DNA of 64,000 nucleotides, taken from the NCBI RefSeq assembly GCF_001441165.1, contig NZ_CP013126.1, forward strand, positions 1,765,551 through 1,829,550, given 5' to 3'. Of the stretch, positions 26,819-37,049 are shown piece after piece. Position 1 is the stretch's first letter; each line of letters opens with the position of its first letter. The translations under genes were made by a program, and so were the position numbers. The notes under the pieces are model-generated. The model made no database searches. It was not told the DNA's origin and saw only the letters and a list, made by a program, of their open reading frames with translations. This DNA is from Acidipropionibacterium acidipropionici. GTDB taxonomy: Bacteria; Actinomycetota; Actinomycetes; Propionibacteriales; Propionibacteriaceae.

Positions 26819-28155
26819 TGTCCGGATGAGCGCAGCGCTTGCCTCAGCTGAAATGTCCGGATGGAGATGAGTCAGGCGGCGGGTTGGTCGGTCTGGGTGC
26901 GACGTTCGGCTAGGCGGATGAGCTGGTTCTGGATGTCGGTGATCCGCCGGGCCAGATCGGCGGGGTTGAGCCTGTCGTGCTCGGCTGCCAGGCGGGCCCG
27001 TGTGGCGGGGTCCAGGACACCGGAGTCGACCAGCCGCTGGTAAGGGGTCTTGGGCTTGTCGTAGACCCGCTTCTTGCGCCCCGCGGAGGTGGTGGTCCAG
27101 CCGATGGCCTTGACGCAGGGCAGTAGGTGGTTCTTGCGGGCCATCACCAGGGGCCACAACTGGTTGAGCAGCTGAAGCTCGGTTGCGGTCTCGTAGCGGT
27201 ATCTGAAGGCGTGGCGGCGGACCCAGTCGCCGTTGCGCTGCTCGACGTGGGCGTTGTCGTTCTTCTTGTAGGGCCGCGAGCGGGACATCGCGATGTCGTG
27301 GCCCTTCGCCCAGTCGATGAGGCCCCAGTTGATGAACTCCGACCCGTTGTCGACGTGGACCTCCGCCACGGGCACGGGCATCTGGTCGACGATCCGGTCC
27401 ATGCCGGCCCCGATGTGGACGAATGCCTTGTTCTTGACCGTGGTCAGGACCGTGTAGCCGGAGACGGGCAGGGTGGCCGACAAGGTCCACAGGAATTCCC
27501 CGACCAGGGTGTGGCCGCAGTGGGCCACGGTGTCGACCTCTACCAGCCCGGGATCGGTGATCGGCCCGTCCAGGCTGGTGCGCAGCGGCACCGCGGCACG
27601 CAGGATGTGAGGGGCGGGTCGGGTGGCTGACAGGCCGGCGGCCGGGTAGGCGGCGTCCTTGAAGGGTTTCAGGTACCTGTCGATGGTGGCCGCCGACATG
27701 GAGCGCAGTTCGGTCAGCACCGCGGGGGTGGCCCGGCGGGTGACTTTCCCGAACTCCTTGAAGCGTTCCAGCCTGTTCAGGGTGTCGTCCATCACGGGGG
27801 CCAGGTACTTCCCGGAGGGCTGACCCGTCACGCTCCACACGTGCTGGAGGACCTTCACGGCGTCGTAGGAGTACTTGCGGGGCCGGGGCCGGCGCTTCTG
27901 CTGGGACGCGGCACCTTTCCGCGTCAGGGCTGCCCGGATCGCGCGGCGGGCGTGGTCACGGGTCCAGCCTGTGGTGGCGGTCAGGGAGTCCAGCAGCACC
28001 GACTTGTCCTTCTTCGATGCGGCCCGGTACTGGTGGGCGTACTTCTTGGTGATCTCACGGCGTGCGGCCATCGACAGCTCCCGATCCATGGCCCGGGCCT
28101 ACACCGTCAGTACGCGGACATCCTCATCTGAGGCACGTGCTGCCGCATCCGGACC
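26819..28155. mobile_element. Complete insertion sequence with imperfect terminal inverted repeats
   Basis: The element is about 1.34 kb and carries one transposase gene. The ends 26819-26863 and 28113-28155 are imperfect inverted repeats; both outer tips contain GTCCGGATG and both share the internal TGCCTCAG-TGA block. The left end contains TGTCCGGATG twice (26819-26828 and 26854-26863), and the right end holds a matching inner copy (28113-28120), suggesting paired transposase-binding sites. No target-site duplication could be defined by eye. The element sits 112 bases before the lsr2 start. Confidence 0.8.
26872..28089 (-). CDS. DDE transposase with integrase (rve) core
   Basis: A 405-residue transposase, intact. 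An N-terminal helix-turn-helix-rich region (about 1-130, with WTRDHARRAIRAAL) is followed by an RNase H-like integrase core. The probable DDE residues are in LVEVDTVAHCG, VHVDNGSEFINWG and DNAHVEQRNGDWVRR. The layout matches the ISNCY/IS1202-like or IS481-like 'integrase catalytic domain' transposases; I cannot name the exact family. The reading frame fills the element between its terminal repeats, so the copy may still be active. Confidence 0.88.
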   Translation of the reverse strand: MDRELSMAARREITKKYAHQYRAASKKDKSVLLDSLTATTGWTRDHARRAIRAALTRKGAASQQKRRPRPRKYSYDAVKVLQHVWSVTGQPSGKYLAPVMDDTLNRLERFKEFGKVTRRATPAVLTELRSMSAATIDRYLKPFKDAAYPAAGLSATRPAPHILRAAVPLRTSLDGPITDPGLVEVDTVAHCGHTLVGEFLWTLSATLPVSGYTVLTTVKNKAFVHIGAGMDRIVDQMPVPVAEVHVDNGSEFINWGLIDWAKGHDIAMSRSRPYKKNDNAHVEQRNGDWVRRHAFRYRYETATELQLLNQLWPLVMARKNHLLPCVKAIGWTTTSAGRKKRVYDKPKTPYQRLVDSGVLDPATRARLAAEHDRLNPADLARRITDIQNQLIRLAERRTQTDQPAA

Positions 28156-28175
28156 TTTTACGTGAGTCTCGTCGC

Positions 28176-28213
28176 TTGATTGCGCTTGAACCCATTCCAT
28201 AATCTTGTTCAAG
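28176..28213 (+). promoter_or_regulatory. lsr2 promoter with overlapping inverted repeat
   Basis: A likely promoter is TTGATT (28176-28181), a 16-base gap, then CATAAT (28198-28203), about 65 bases before the lsr2 start. A perfect 7-bp inverted repeat, CTTGAAC (28185-28191) and GTTCAAG (28207-28213), encloses the -10 box and would block RNA polymerase if bound. The binding protein is unknown. Confidence 0.5.
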
Positions 28214-28267
28214 AAGTGAGACGGACCGTGATGGTCCGGATCGTGCCCGTTGCGTGAAAGGAACACC

Positions 28268-28588
28268 ATGGCACAGAGGGTTCGCGTCGACCTCGTCGAC
28301 GATCTTGATGGGTCCCCGGCCGACGAATCGGTCGTCTTTTCGATCGACGGGGTGAACTACTCCATCGATCTGTCCGCGGATAACGCTCAGAAGCTTCGCG
28401 ATGAGCTCGGCCCCTGGATTGGAGCCGCTCGCCGTACCGGTGGTCGTCGCACTCGCGGGCGTCGTCCTGTGGGTGGCCCGACCGCCAATGAGATTCGCTC
28501 CTGGGCCCAGTCCGAGGGGCTCGAGGTTTCGTCCCGCGGCCGCGTCTCCAATGAGATTCGCGCCGCATATGAGCGGGCTCACGCCTGA
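28268..28588 (+). CDS. lsr2: Lsr2 nucleoid-associated protein / xenogeneic silencer
   Basis: A 106-residue H-NS-like protein. The N-terminal dimerisation domain is typical (MAQRVRVDLVDDLDG, then VVFSIDGVNYSIDLS). An Arg/Gly-rich linker leads to the C-terminal DNA-binding domain, with the AT-hook-like RGR in SSRGRVSNEIRAAYERA. Lsr2 binds AT-rich DNA and silences horizontally acquired genes. The ATG at 28268 with AAAGGA upstream is chosen; a start 18 bases earlier would add residues absent from the family. It is monocistronic with its own promoter and a 17-bp terminator. An insertion sequence ends 112 bases upstream, just outside the promoter. Confidence 0.95.
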   Translation: MAQRVRVDLVDDLDGSPADESVVFSIDGVNYSIDLSADNAQKLRDELGPWIGAARRTGGRRTRGRRPVGGPTANEIRSWAQSEGLEVSSRGRVSNEIRAAYERAHA

Positions 28589-28613
28589 TTCATTCGGCTG
28601 AGACTTCCCGACG

Positions 28614-28654
28614 AGGACGGGATGGACGACTTCCTGGGTCGTCCATCCCGTCCT
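28614..28654 (+). terminator. lsr2 terminator
   Basis: A perfect 17-bp stem (28614-28630 and 28638-28654) with a 7-base loop, 26 bases after the lsr2 stop. One of the strongest hairpins in the window. Confidence 0.85.
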
Positions 28655-28716
28655 TGCGTTGTGGGGTGCTGAGGGGTGCCCGTGGCGCACTGTCCGGGGT
28701 TGAGTCGCGTCCGGGG

Positions 28717-28737
28717 CTTGAGCGTCCTAGACTCAAG
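28717..28737. promoter_or_regulatory. HAIR-type (HspR) operator before clpC
   Basis: CTTGAGC-N7-ACTCAAG matches the actinobacterial HspR-associated inverted repeat (CTTGAGT-N7-ACTCAAG) at 13 of 14 arm positions with exact spacing. It lies 170 bases before the clpC start. HspR normally represses dnaK, clpB and lon, so its presence before clpC suggests heat-shock control of this gene too. Confidence 0.7.
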
Positions 28738-28906
28738 TCATGTTGCGCGGGGGGCGAACGTCGGGAGTGGCTGAGCCGCCTCTGGCGTTGTCCGGTGCGT
28801 ATGCGGAGGCGGATCCGGTCGGGAACGATTGGCATCTGCTTCTAGACTGTCAAGGACAGTGACCGCCCCCTCCGGGGGTGATCCGGTCCCGTTATGAGGA
28901 GACTTC

Positions 28907-31432
<2,526 letters not shown>

Positions 31433-31459
31433 GTCTCTGACCAACCCGCAACCTCAAAC

Positions 31460-31493
31460 CCGATGGCCCCGCCGGAAACGGCGGGGCCATCGG
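31460..31493. terminator. clpC terminator, probably bidirectional
   Basis: A perfect 14-bp GC-rich stem (31460-31473 and 31480-31493) with a 6-base loop, 27 bases after the clpC stop and 45 bases beyond the end of the convergent panE-like gene. Confidence 0.85.
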
Positions 31494-31537
31494 TGCGTTC
31501 GGGGTCGGAGGGCTCCCGCGGGCCGGGGTGTCCGGGC

Positions 31538-32419
31538 TCAGGCCCGTGGGGTGCTCGCGGCCGCGAGAAGGGGTACCAGGACGTCGCTGATCGGTGTCGG
31601 TAAGCCGTGGGCGCGGCCGAGGCGGGCGATGACGCCGTTGCGCACATCCCACTCCAGGGGCCGGTCGGCCACGCGGTCGGCAAGGATGGAGGTGCCCATA
31701 TCGGCGGGCATCGCCCGGAACTTCTGGGCGATGTCGTCGGGCACCCGGTCGTCCAGTACGGCTCCTTCGGCCCTGGCCACCTCGAGGCATTCGGCGGCGT
31801 AGCGGCTCGCAAGTTCGAAGACGTCGTCCCTGCGGAAGATCACTGCCCTACGGCCCGCAAGCACCATCAGGCCGGCCACTGCGTTCTGGATGAGTTTGAG
31901 CCAGGCCTGCGAGGTGAAGTCCGCGACCTGCTCGACTGCGCACCGCGAGCCCGCCAGGAGGGCGGCGACGACGTCTGCTGCCGGGCCGGTGGGCAGGGTG
32001 AGTCGCGGCTGGCCGCGCAACCACACGGACCCGTCGGGCTGACGCTGGGCAGGGAACCAGACGACCGACGGGATCACCCGGGCGCCGCGGGCAAGAGGGC
32101 CGACCATGGCGACCTGCTCGACGCCGTTCTGAAGAACGCACACCACCGTGCCCGGGCCGCAGAGGGCGCCCAACCACCCTGCTGAGGCGTCGATCTGGGT
32201 CGCCTTCACCGCCAGGAGGACGACGTCGGCGGGCTCGGTGATGAGCGTCGGATCGGTGAGGACAGGGCCGGGCACGGTGATGCGGCCGTCGTCGGTGTCG
32301 AGATCCAGCCGCTCTCTCGGGGTGCGACCGCACAGGAGCGGTGTGCGACCGGCCTCGTGGAGGGACGCCGCCACCGTCGTCCCGATCGCTCCCGGACCCA
32401 CGACTGCGATGTCGTTCAT
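31538..32419 (-). CDS. Ketopantoate reductase family protein (PanE/ApbA-like)
   Basis: A 293-residue NADPH-dependent 2-dehydropantoate 2-reductase-type protein. It has an N-terminal Rossmann motif GPGAIGTTVA (8-17) and the PanE-like strand VVLLAVKATQ. The block CVLQNGVEQ follows, and a C-terminal helical domain carries the catalytic-lysine-type region AWLKLIQNAVAGL. The ATG at 32419 has a GGAGGAACG site. Family members either make pantoate for coenzyme A or reduce other 2-keto acids; with no pan genes nearby the role is uncertain. Confidence 0.88.
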   Translation of the reverse strand: MNDIAVVGPGAIGTTVAASLHEAGRTPLLCGRTPRERLDLDTDDGRITVPGPVLTDPTLITEPADVVLLAVKATQIDASAGWLGALCGPGTVVCVLQNGVEQVAMVGPLARGARVIPSVVWFPAQRQPDGSVWLRGQPRLTLPTGPAADVVAALLAGSRCAVEQVADFTSQAWLKLIQNAVAGLMVLAGRRAVIFRRDDVFELASRYAAECLEVARAEGAVLDDRVPDDIAQKFRAMPADMGTSILADRVADRPLEWDVRNGVIARLGRAHGLPTPISDVLVPLLAAASTPRA

Positions 32420-32539
32420 GAGCGTTCCTCCTTGCCAGCCCAAGCCCCAGGTCGGCTCCGATGGGCAGACGCCAGGCACCGAAGCTACTGTAATCACAGG
32501 CGCGTGCAGATTGTCAGTCGGTGCCAGTAGTCTCTTGTC

Positions 32540-33385
32540 ATGGCGCGGGAGAGCTGGACATCGGAGGAGAACGCCGCAACGGTCGCGGCCTATCTGGACA
32601 TGCTTGAGCAGGAGCTGACGGGGCAACCGTTCGTCAAGTCCGAGATAAATCGACGTCTGGTTGAGAGAATCGGTCGGACGCGGGGGGCAGTGGAGAGGAA
32701 GTTCCAGAACGTCTCCGCCGTCTTGCGTGATGAGCGCTGCATCTTTGTCGACGGATACAAGCCGCTCGGAAACTACCAGCAGGCATTGGCCGACGAGGTG
32801 CGCACGCAGCTCCGGTCCCGGCGTGACATCTTCGGATTCATGGATGCGGCGGTGGACGCGCCCGCGGCAACGCGGCTCGACTTCAGCTGGAATGTCACGG
32901 ATCCGCCGTTGGACGCCCAGATCCAGCTCGGGCCTCACAGTGTGCCGGAGCACGGGTTCCACACCGACTATGTCGCCAGGGAAGCCGAGAATCGGCAGCT
33001 GGGCCATGCGGGTGAGGTGGCCGTTCTGGAGTTGGAACGGGGTCGTCTCCGAGATGCCGGGCGCAATGATCTTGCAGACCGCGTTCGGCATGTCAGTGAA
33101 GAAGACGGTGACGGGCTCGGCTACGACATCCTGTCATTCGATGCGAGTGGTGAACGCCGGCTGATCGAGGTGAAGACGACCCGGCGGTCGATCCATTGGC
33201 CGATGGTCGTGAGTCGAAATGAGATTCGTGTCAGTGAACGGAGGGCGGACGAGTACGTGTTGGCGCGCGTCTTCGCGTTCGCGTCGATGAAGGTCGGTCT
33301 CTACGAGTTGCCCGGCGCTGTCTCGGCCACGTGTGATCTGGACCCGTTGAGCTACTTAGCGCTTCCCAAGCCTGCAGTTCATTGA
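32540..33385 (+). CDS. DUF3883 nuclease-like protein with McrA-type N-terminal domain
   Basis: A 281-residue protein. Residues about 1-90 resemble the N-terminal head found in front of many bacterial HNH and DUF3883 proteins (RGAVERKFQNVSAVL, then GYKPLGNYQQAL). The C-terminal part, about 150-255, is DUF3883: GHAGEVAVLELE, then GLGYDILSF, then RRLIEVKTT. Asp196, Glu210 and Lys212 give the D-(X)n-ExK pattern of PD-(D/E)xK nucleases, and the NEIRVSERRADEYVLARVF tail is family-typical. DUF3883 domains are common in restriction and other anti-phage loci. It lies 183 bases before a GHKL ATPase operon on the same strand, so it may be part of it or an independent restriction-type gene. Function inferred, not shown. 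Confidence 0.75.
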   Translation: MARESWTSEENAATVAAYLDMLEQELTGQPFVKSEINRRLVERIGRTRGAVERKFQNVSAVLRDERCIFVDGYKPLGNYQQALADEVRTQLRSRRDIFGFMDAAVDAPAATRLDFSWNVTDPPLDAQIQLGPHSVPEHGFHTDYVAREAENRQLGHAGEVAVLELERGRLRDAGRNDLADRVRHVSEEDGDGLGYDILSFDASGERRLIEVKTTRRSIHWPMVVSRNEIRVSERRADEYVLARVFAFASMKVGLYELPGAVSATCDLDPLSYLALPKPAVH

Positions 33386-33568
33386 CGCTTGTGGGCGCGG
33401 GCCTCGGGGCTCGCACGTGTCATGCCTCGGAGCGGGGTGGGCCGGGATACCCCTTCTGGCATGTGGTCAGAGGCGGGCGCTAAGTTGGAGCGTATGGATT
33501 TCGCACCTGAGCCGTGTCGCCCCGGTGGCAGCCATGATGCGCTTCGCTATGGGACGGGGACGAAGTAG

Positions 33569-35383
33569 ATGATCGATCTTGACTGGATCGCCAAGCCGTT
33601 CGGGCCTGGCGACATCGCCGGTGACGGCACCAAGAAGCTGCTGGGGACCAGCGTCGCCACGCCCAGCCTGCTGCTGAGAGAGACGGCCCAGAACAGTTGG
33701 GACGCACGCCTGGTCGACGAGGTCCCCGAGTACCAGATGCGCTTCCGCCGCATCGGCGGCGAGGTGATCGGCGTCCTGCGCGATCACGTCTTCACCGGCA
33801 CCAGCCCCAGCTCCGGGCTGGCCGAGGTGCTGCGCAGCCCCGGCGTCGAGGCCATCGAGATCCACGACCGAGGCACCTCCGGTCTGGACGGGCCCACCAA
33901 CAACGACTCCCAGGTCGATGAGGGCGAGCCCACCAACTACCGCGACTTCGTGCTCACCGTCGGCGCCCCGCGCAGCCGCACCCTCGGCGGCGGCACCTAC
34001 GGCTTCGGCAAGGCCGCCGCGTTCCGAGCCTCCACCTGCGGCACCCTCGTCATCTGGACCCGGATCCTCATCGCCCCGGGACAGTTCGAGGAGCGGCTCA
34101 TCGCCGCCGCCGTCAACCCCAACTTCCAGCTCGGCAACCGCCGCTACACCGGCCAGCAGTGGTGGGGGGTGCGCCCCCAGGGCGACGACTCCTCAGTGGT
34201 GCAGCCGGTCCGCGGGGCCGAGGCCCGAGCCATCGGCGAGGCCATCTTCGAGCGCACCTTCGCCCCGGGGGAGACCGGCACCTCGCTGCTCGTGCTCTCC
34301 CCGGCCTATGAGGACGGACGCGACTCCTTCATCTCCGAGACCCGCGCCGCCGTCCCGATCAACCTGTGGACCAAGCGCCTGTCCAACCAGGCGTCGTCGC
34401 GCAGGATGAATATCAGCCTCACGGTCGACGGGGAGCCGATCCACATCGCCGACTCCAAGGACTCCCGCGTCATCGCGGCCAAGGAGGCCTGCCTGCAGGC
34501 GGTGCGCCACGCGCAGGCGGTGGGGGACGGCGTCGAGGCCTCCGCGGAGGTGGACCCGTCGGTCACCGTCGAGGAGATCTGGTGCCGCAGCCCCAGGACG
34601 CTGGTCGGCCACTTGGCGGTGACGCCGTGCGCGGTGCCCCCCGGCGACCCCTTCAAGAGCCATGAGAACCGCGTCACGCTGATGCGCAACCAGGCCGAGC
34701 TCGTCGTCGAGGACCGCGAGTACCCGAGCTACCGCAACATGATCGGCGAGTGGGTCGGCGTCTTCAAACCGGTCCGCGAGCTCGACTCGGCCTTCTCGGC
34801 GTCCGAGCCCCCGACCCACGACTCCTGGAATCCCAACTCCCTGGAATCGGCGCACAAGAGGCTGGTCAACACCGGCCTGAGGCGCATCGGCGAGGAGGTG
34901 CGCACCTTCCTGGCTCCCGCGGACGCCGTCGAGGACGAACCCCAGGAGAGCACCAGCCAGCTCGCCGCCGCCCTCGGCGTCCTGTCCCGCCCGGTCGCCG
35001 GCAGGTCCGCCTCCGCGGCTCCCAGGCCCGGCAGGCAGTCGCGCGACGTGAAGGCCCGGACCTCCAAGGTCGAGGTCACCGGCTACGAACTGGTGCCGCC
35101 GTCCGAGGACGGCGACCCGTCGACCGCCATTACCCGGATCACCCTGCTCGCCCGCTCCGACGGCGAGTACGTGCGCGTCACCCCGAAACTCGACATCGGG
35201 ATCGACGGGCGCAATTCCCTGGGCGATCCCGACGAGGTCTACATCGGATCGTGGACGACGTCGGAGGGCGTCAAGTACGACGGCGACGGCATCCGCGTGC
35301 GCTCCGGAGAGACGTTCACCGTCGACGTCTGCTATCCAGACGGAGTCGCCATTGACTGCACATTCCTGGGAGAAGATGCCTGA
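33569..35383 (+). CDS. GHKL (Bergerat-fold) ATPase of unknown function, possible defense sensor
   Basis: A 604-residue protein whose first 250 residues carry all four Bergerat-fold boxes. The N box is RETAQNSWDAR (37-47, Glu38 and Asn42), the D box is DRGTSGL (100-106), the glycine lid is GGGTYGFGK (140-148), and the last is TGTSLLVL (236-243). This is the ATPase core of MutL, Hsp90, MORC and histidine kinases; there is no kinase dimerisation helix. Residues about 260-460 could be a transducer domain. A disordered stretch (about 460-505) leads to a beta-rich C-terminal domain. The gene overlaps the next by one base and starts a three-gene unit. GHKL ATPases of the prokaryotic MORC-like type occur in restriction-linked operons; that link is an inference. 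Confidence 0.75.
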   Translation: MIDLDWIAKPFGPGDIAGDGTKKLLGTSVATPSLLLRETAQNSWDARLVDEVPEYQMRFRRIGGEVIGVLRDHVFTGTSPSSGLAEVLRSPGVEAIEIHDRGTSGLDGPTNNDSQVDEGEPTNYRDFVLTVGAPRSRTLGGGTYGFGKAAAFRASTCGTLVIWTRILIAPGQFEERLIAAAVNPNFQLGNRRYTGQQWWGVRPQGDDSSVVQPVRGAEARAIGEAIFERTFAPGETGTSLLVLSPAYEDGRDSFISETRAAVPINLWTKRLSNQASSRRMNISLTVDGEPIHIADSKDSRVIAAKEACLQAVRHAQAVGDGVEASAEVDPSVTVEEIWCRSPRTLVGHLAVTPCAVPPGDPFKSHENRVTLMRNQAELVVEDREYPSYRNMIGEWVGVFKPVRELDSAFSASEPPTHDSWNPNSLESAHKRLVNTGLRRIGEEVRTFLAPADAVEDEPQESTSQLAAALGVLSRPVAGRSASAAPRPGRQSRDVKARTSKVEVTGYELVPPSEDGDPSTAITRITLLARSDGEYVRVTPKLDIGIDGRNSLGDPDEVYIGSWTTSEGVKYDGDGIRVRSGETFTVDVCYPDGVAIDCTFLGEDA

Positions 35384-36270
35384 TGAGACTGCTGCCATTC
35401 CGGGTCGTGCTGCAGCCGGCCGTGAGCTACGACGCACCGACTCTTGAAGTTGAGGGCAGGCGGTTCGGCCCCGGCGACCAGGTCACCGGTTGGAACTACA
35501 TCACCGACGCCACCGTCCGCGGTCGACTGACCATCGATCCGGCGAAGGTGATGGAGCAGAGCGGGCTGAGCCCCGACGACGGGATGCGCCGGCTGCTCGC
35601 CGTGCTGCGCGTGGACTGCCCGTCGACCGGACGCCGGTACCTGTGGGCCAAGCCCGTCGGCCCGGAGCAGAGGAGCGTCGACGTCACCGTCGAGGTGCCC
35701 GCCGGGGAGACCGCCAAGGACCTCGAGGTCCGCTACGAACTCGTTCTCGACGGACCGGACGGCCCGGCCGGTGACAATCGTGCCGCCTACCTCAAGGGAA
35801 GCCGGCTGTTCGTCGGCGACGACCTGTACCGGTTCCGTCTCGAAGGGGACTCGGCCCTCTTCCCGGTGGAGGCGGTGAAGTTCCGCGGCGGCGAGTTCCC
35901 CGTCGGAAGCGCCTGGCTGGTGAAGTTCCAGGCCGAGGACCTCAACGCACCCTTCCTCGGATCGGTGCGGCTCTTCGTCAACCGCGACCACCCCGCCTCC
36001 GAGGCGCTGCTGGGTGCCGAGAGCACCCTGGCGCAGCCGATCATGATCCGCGACATCCTGCTGCAGATGCTGACGTCGGTGGCGCTGGAGACCGGGGAGG
36101 ACGCCGTCGACGAGTTCGACGAGGGCAGTACCGGGGCGGCGCTTGAGGAGTTGTGCGCGACCTACCTCGACGTCACCCTCCGCGGTGCCGTCGACCTGAT
36201 GCGCAGCGACCCCGGACGGGTGTTCGCGCTGCTGCAGGCAGGAACCGATTTCCTCAAGGAGACGAAGTGA
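35383..36270 (+). CDS. Protein of unknown function, second gene of the GHKL unit
   Basis: A 295-residue soluble protein that I cannot assign. The N-terminal two-thirds look beta-rich, with regularly spaced hydrophobic strands and Gly/Pro turns (VVLQPAVSYDAPTLEVEG, TVEVPAGETAKDLEVRYELV). The C-terminal 90 residues look helical and acidic (SVALETGEDAVDEFDEG, LEELCATYLDVTLRGAVDLM). There is no signal peptide, membrane segment or catalytic motif. It shares its first base with the ATPase stop and overlaps the next start by GTGA, so it is almost certainly a partner of both. A 34-bp piece of its 3' part (36092-36125) is repeated exactly after the third gene. Confidence 0.7.
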   Translation: MRLLPFRVVLQPAVSYDAPTLEVEGRRFGPGDQVTGWNYITDATVRGRLTIDPAKVMEQSGLSPDDGMRRLLAVLRVDCPSTGRRYLWAKPVGPEQRSVDVTVEVPAGETAKDLEVRYELVLDGPDGPAGDNRAAYLKGSRLFVGDDLYRFRLEGDSALFPVEAVKFRGGEFPVGSAWLVKFQAEDLNAPFLGSVRLFVNRDHPASEALLGAESTLAQPIMIRDILLQMLTSVALETGEDAVDEFDEGSTGAALEELCATYLDVTLRGAVDLMRSDPGRVFALLQAGTDFLKETK

Positions 36271-37049
36271 GCAGCGTTCTGATTCCCCGGTTGAGGGCCG
36301 GTGAGGCGATCCAGCTGTTGGCCGACCACGCCCGGCGGCTCGGCGAGGGCGCGACCCCCGAGTACCTCGTCGACACCACCCACATCACGACCTCTGACCC
36401 GTCCGCCGGCCCGCTGGCCTCCGCGGCGCAGATCGACGCCTGGCGCGACGCCGTGGTGGCGCGCGTCTCCGGCTTCGACCTCACGACCAAGACCGGACGC
36501 GACGGCTACGGCATGACCTTGGGCAAGGCCCTGGCCGAGGTGATCGACCCCATCCCAGCCGACGCCGCCCACGACGGCGTGTGGTCCTACCTGTCTCTGC
36601 GGGTCTTCCCCGATCTGGTGTACGCCCGCTGGCCCGGCGAGACGATCGTCGGGGAGCTCCGGCTGCCCGCCGACCGCTGGATCGGCATCCAGGCCGGCAA
36701 CCGCGACCGCAACTACCTCAAGCTCGCCTGGCGCCGCTGGGTGGTGCTCGGCGACGTCATGGAGAGCGCCGATCCGCTGATGGGCGAGGCCGAGTTCGGA
36801 CACCTGATGGAGGACCGCACCTCGGTGGCGCGCGACCGCCGCCTGGTGCGCGAGGCGGCTGCCGTTGTGGTGAAGTACGGCGCCGACCAGACCGGCGGAC
36901 GCTCGGAATTCGCGCGGAAGTTCATGAACCTGCTGTCCGCGAGGACCGGGTCGATGCTGCTGGACATCCTCACCGACGACGAGATCCACGACTTCGTGGA
37001 GGAGGAGGCCTCGAGCATCGTGCGCCGCAGGGCGCGGCGCGGGGTGTGA
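36267..37049 (+). CDS. Protein of unknown function, third gene of the GHKL unit (DUF6339-like)
   Basis: A 260-residue soluble, mostly helical protein starting at a GTG that overlaps the preceding stop. Notable conserved-looking blocks are FDLTTKTGRDGYGMTLGKAL, VWSYLSLRVFPDLVYARW and DRWIGIQAGNRDRNYLKLAWRR (only parts quoted). These are reminiscent of a family annotated DUF6339 that I recall near helicase/MORC-like defense operons; this is a recollection, not a search result. There is no nuclease motif. The gene lies inside a pair of exact 34-bp direct repeats. Nothing that looks like a helicase or methyltransferase follows, so the unit is either complete with three genes or truncated. Confidence 0.65.
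   Translation: MSSVLIPRLRAGEAIQLLADHARRLGEGATPEYLVDTTHITTSDPSAGPLASAAQIDAWRDAVVARVSGFDLTTKTGRDGYGMTLGKALAEVIDPIPADAAHDGVWSYLSLRVFPDLVYARWPGETIVGELRLPADRWIGIQAGNRDRNYLKLAWRRWVVLGDVMESADPLMGEAEFGHLMEDRTSVARDRRLVREAAAVVVKYGADQTGGRSEFARKFMNLLSARTGSMLLDILTDDEIHDFVEEEASSIVRRRARRGV

Noticed and set aside
28654-28845. A 63-residue Arg/Cys-rich frame before clpC
   Set aside because: It lies across the HAIR operator and terminator flank, has no ribosome-binding site and no protein-like composition.
33569-35383. Histidine kinase or HSP90/MutL identity for the GHKL protein
   Set aside because: There is no H-box dimerisation helix before the ATPase core, no response regulator nearby, and the downstream domains do not resemble MutL or Hsp90.
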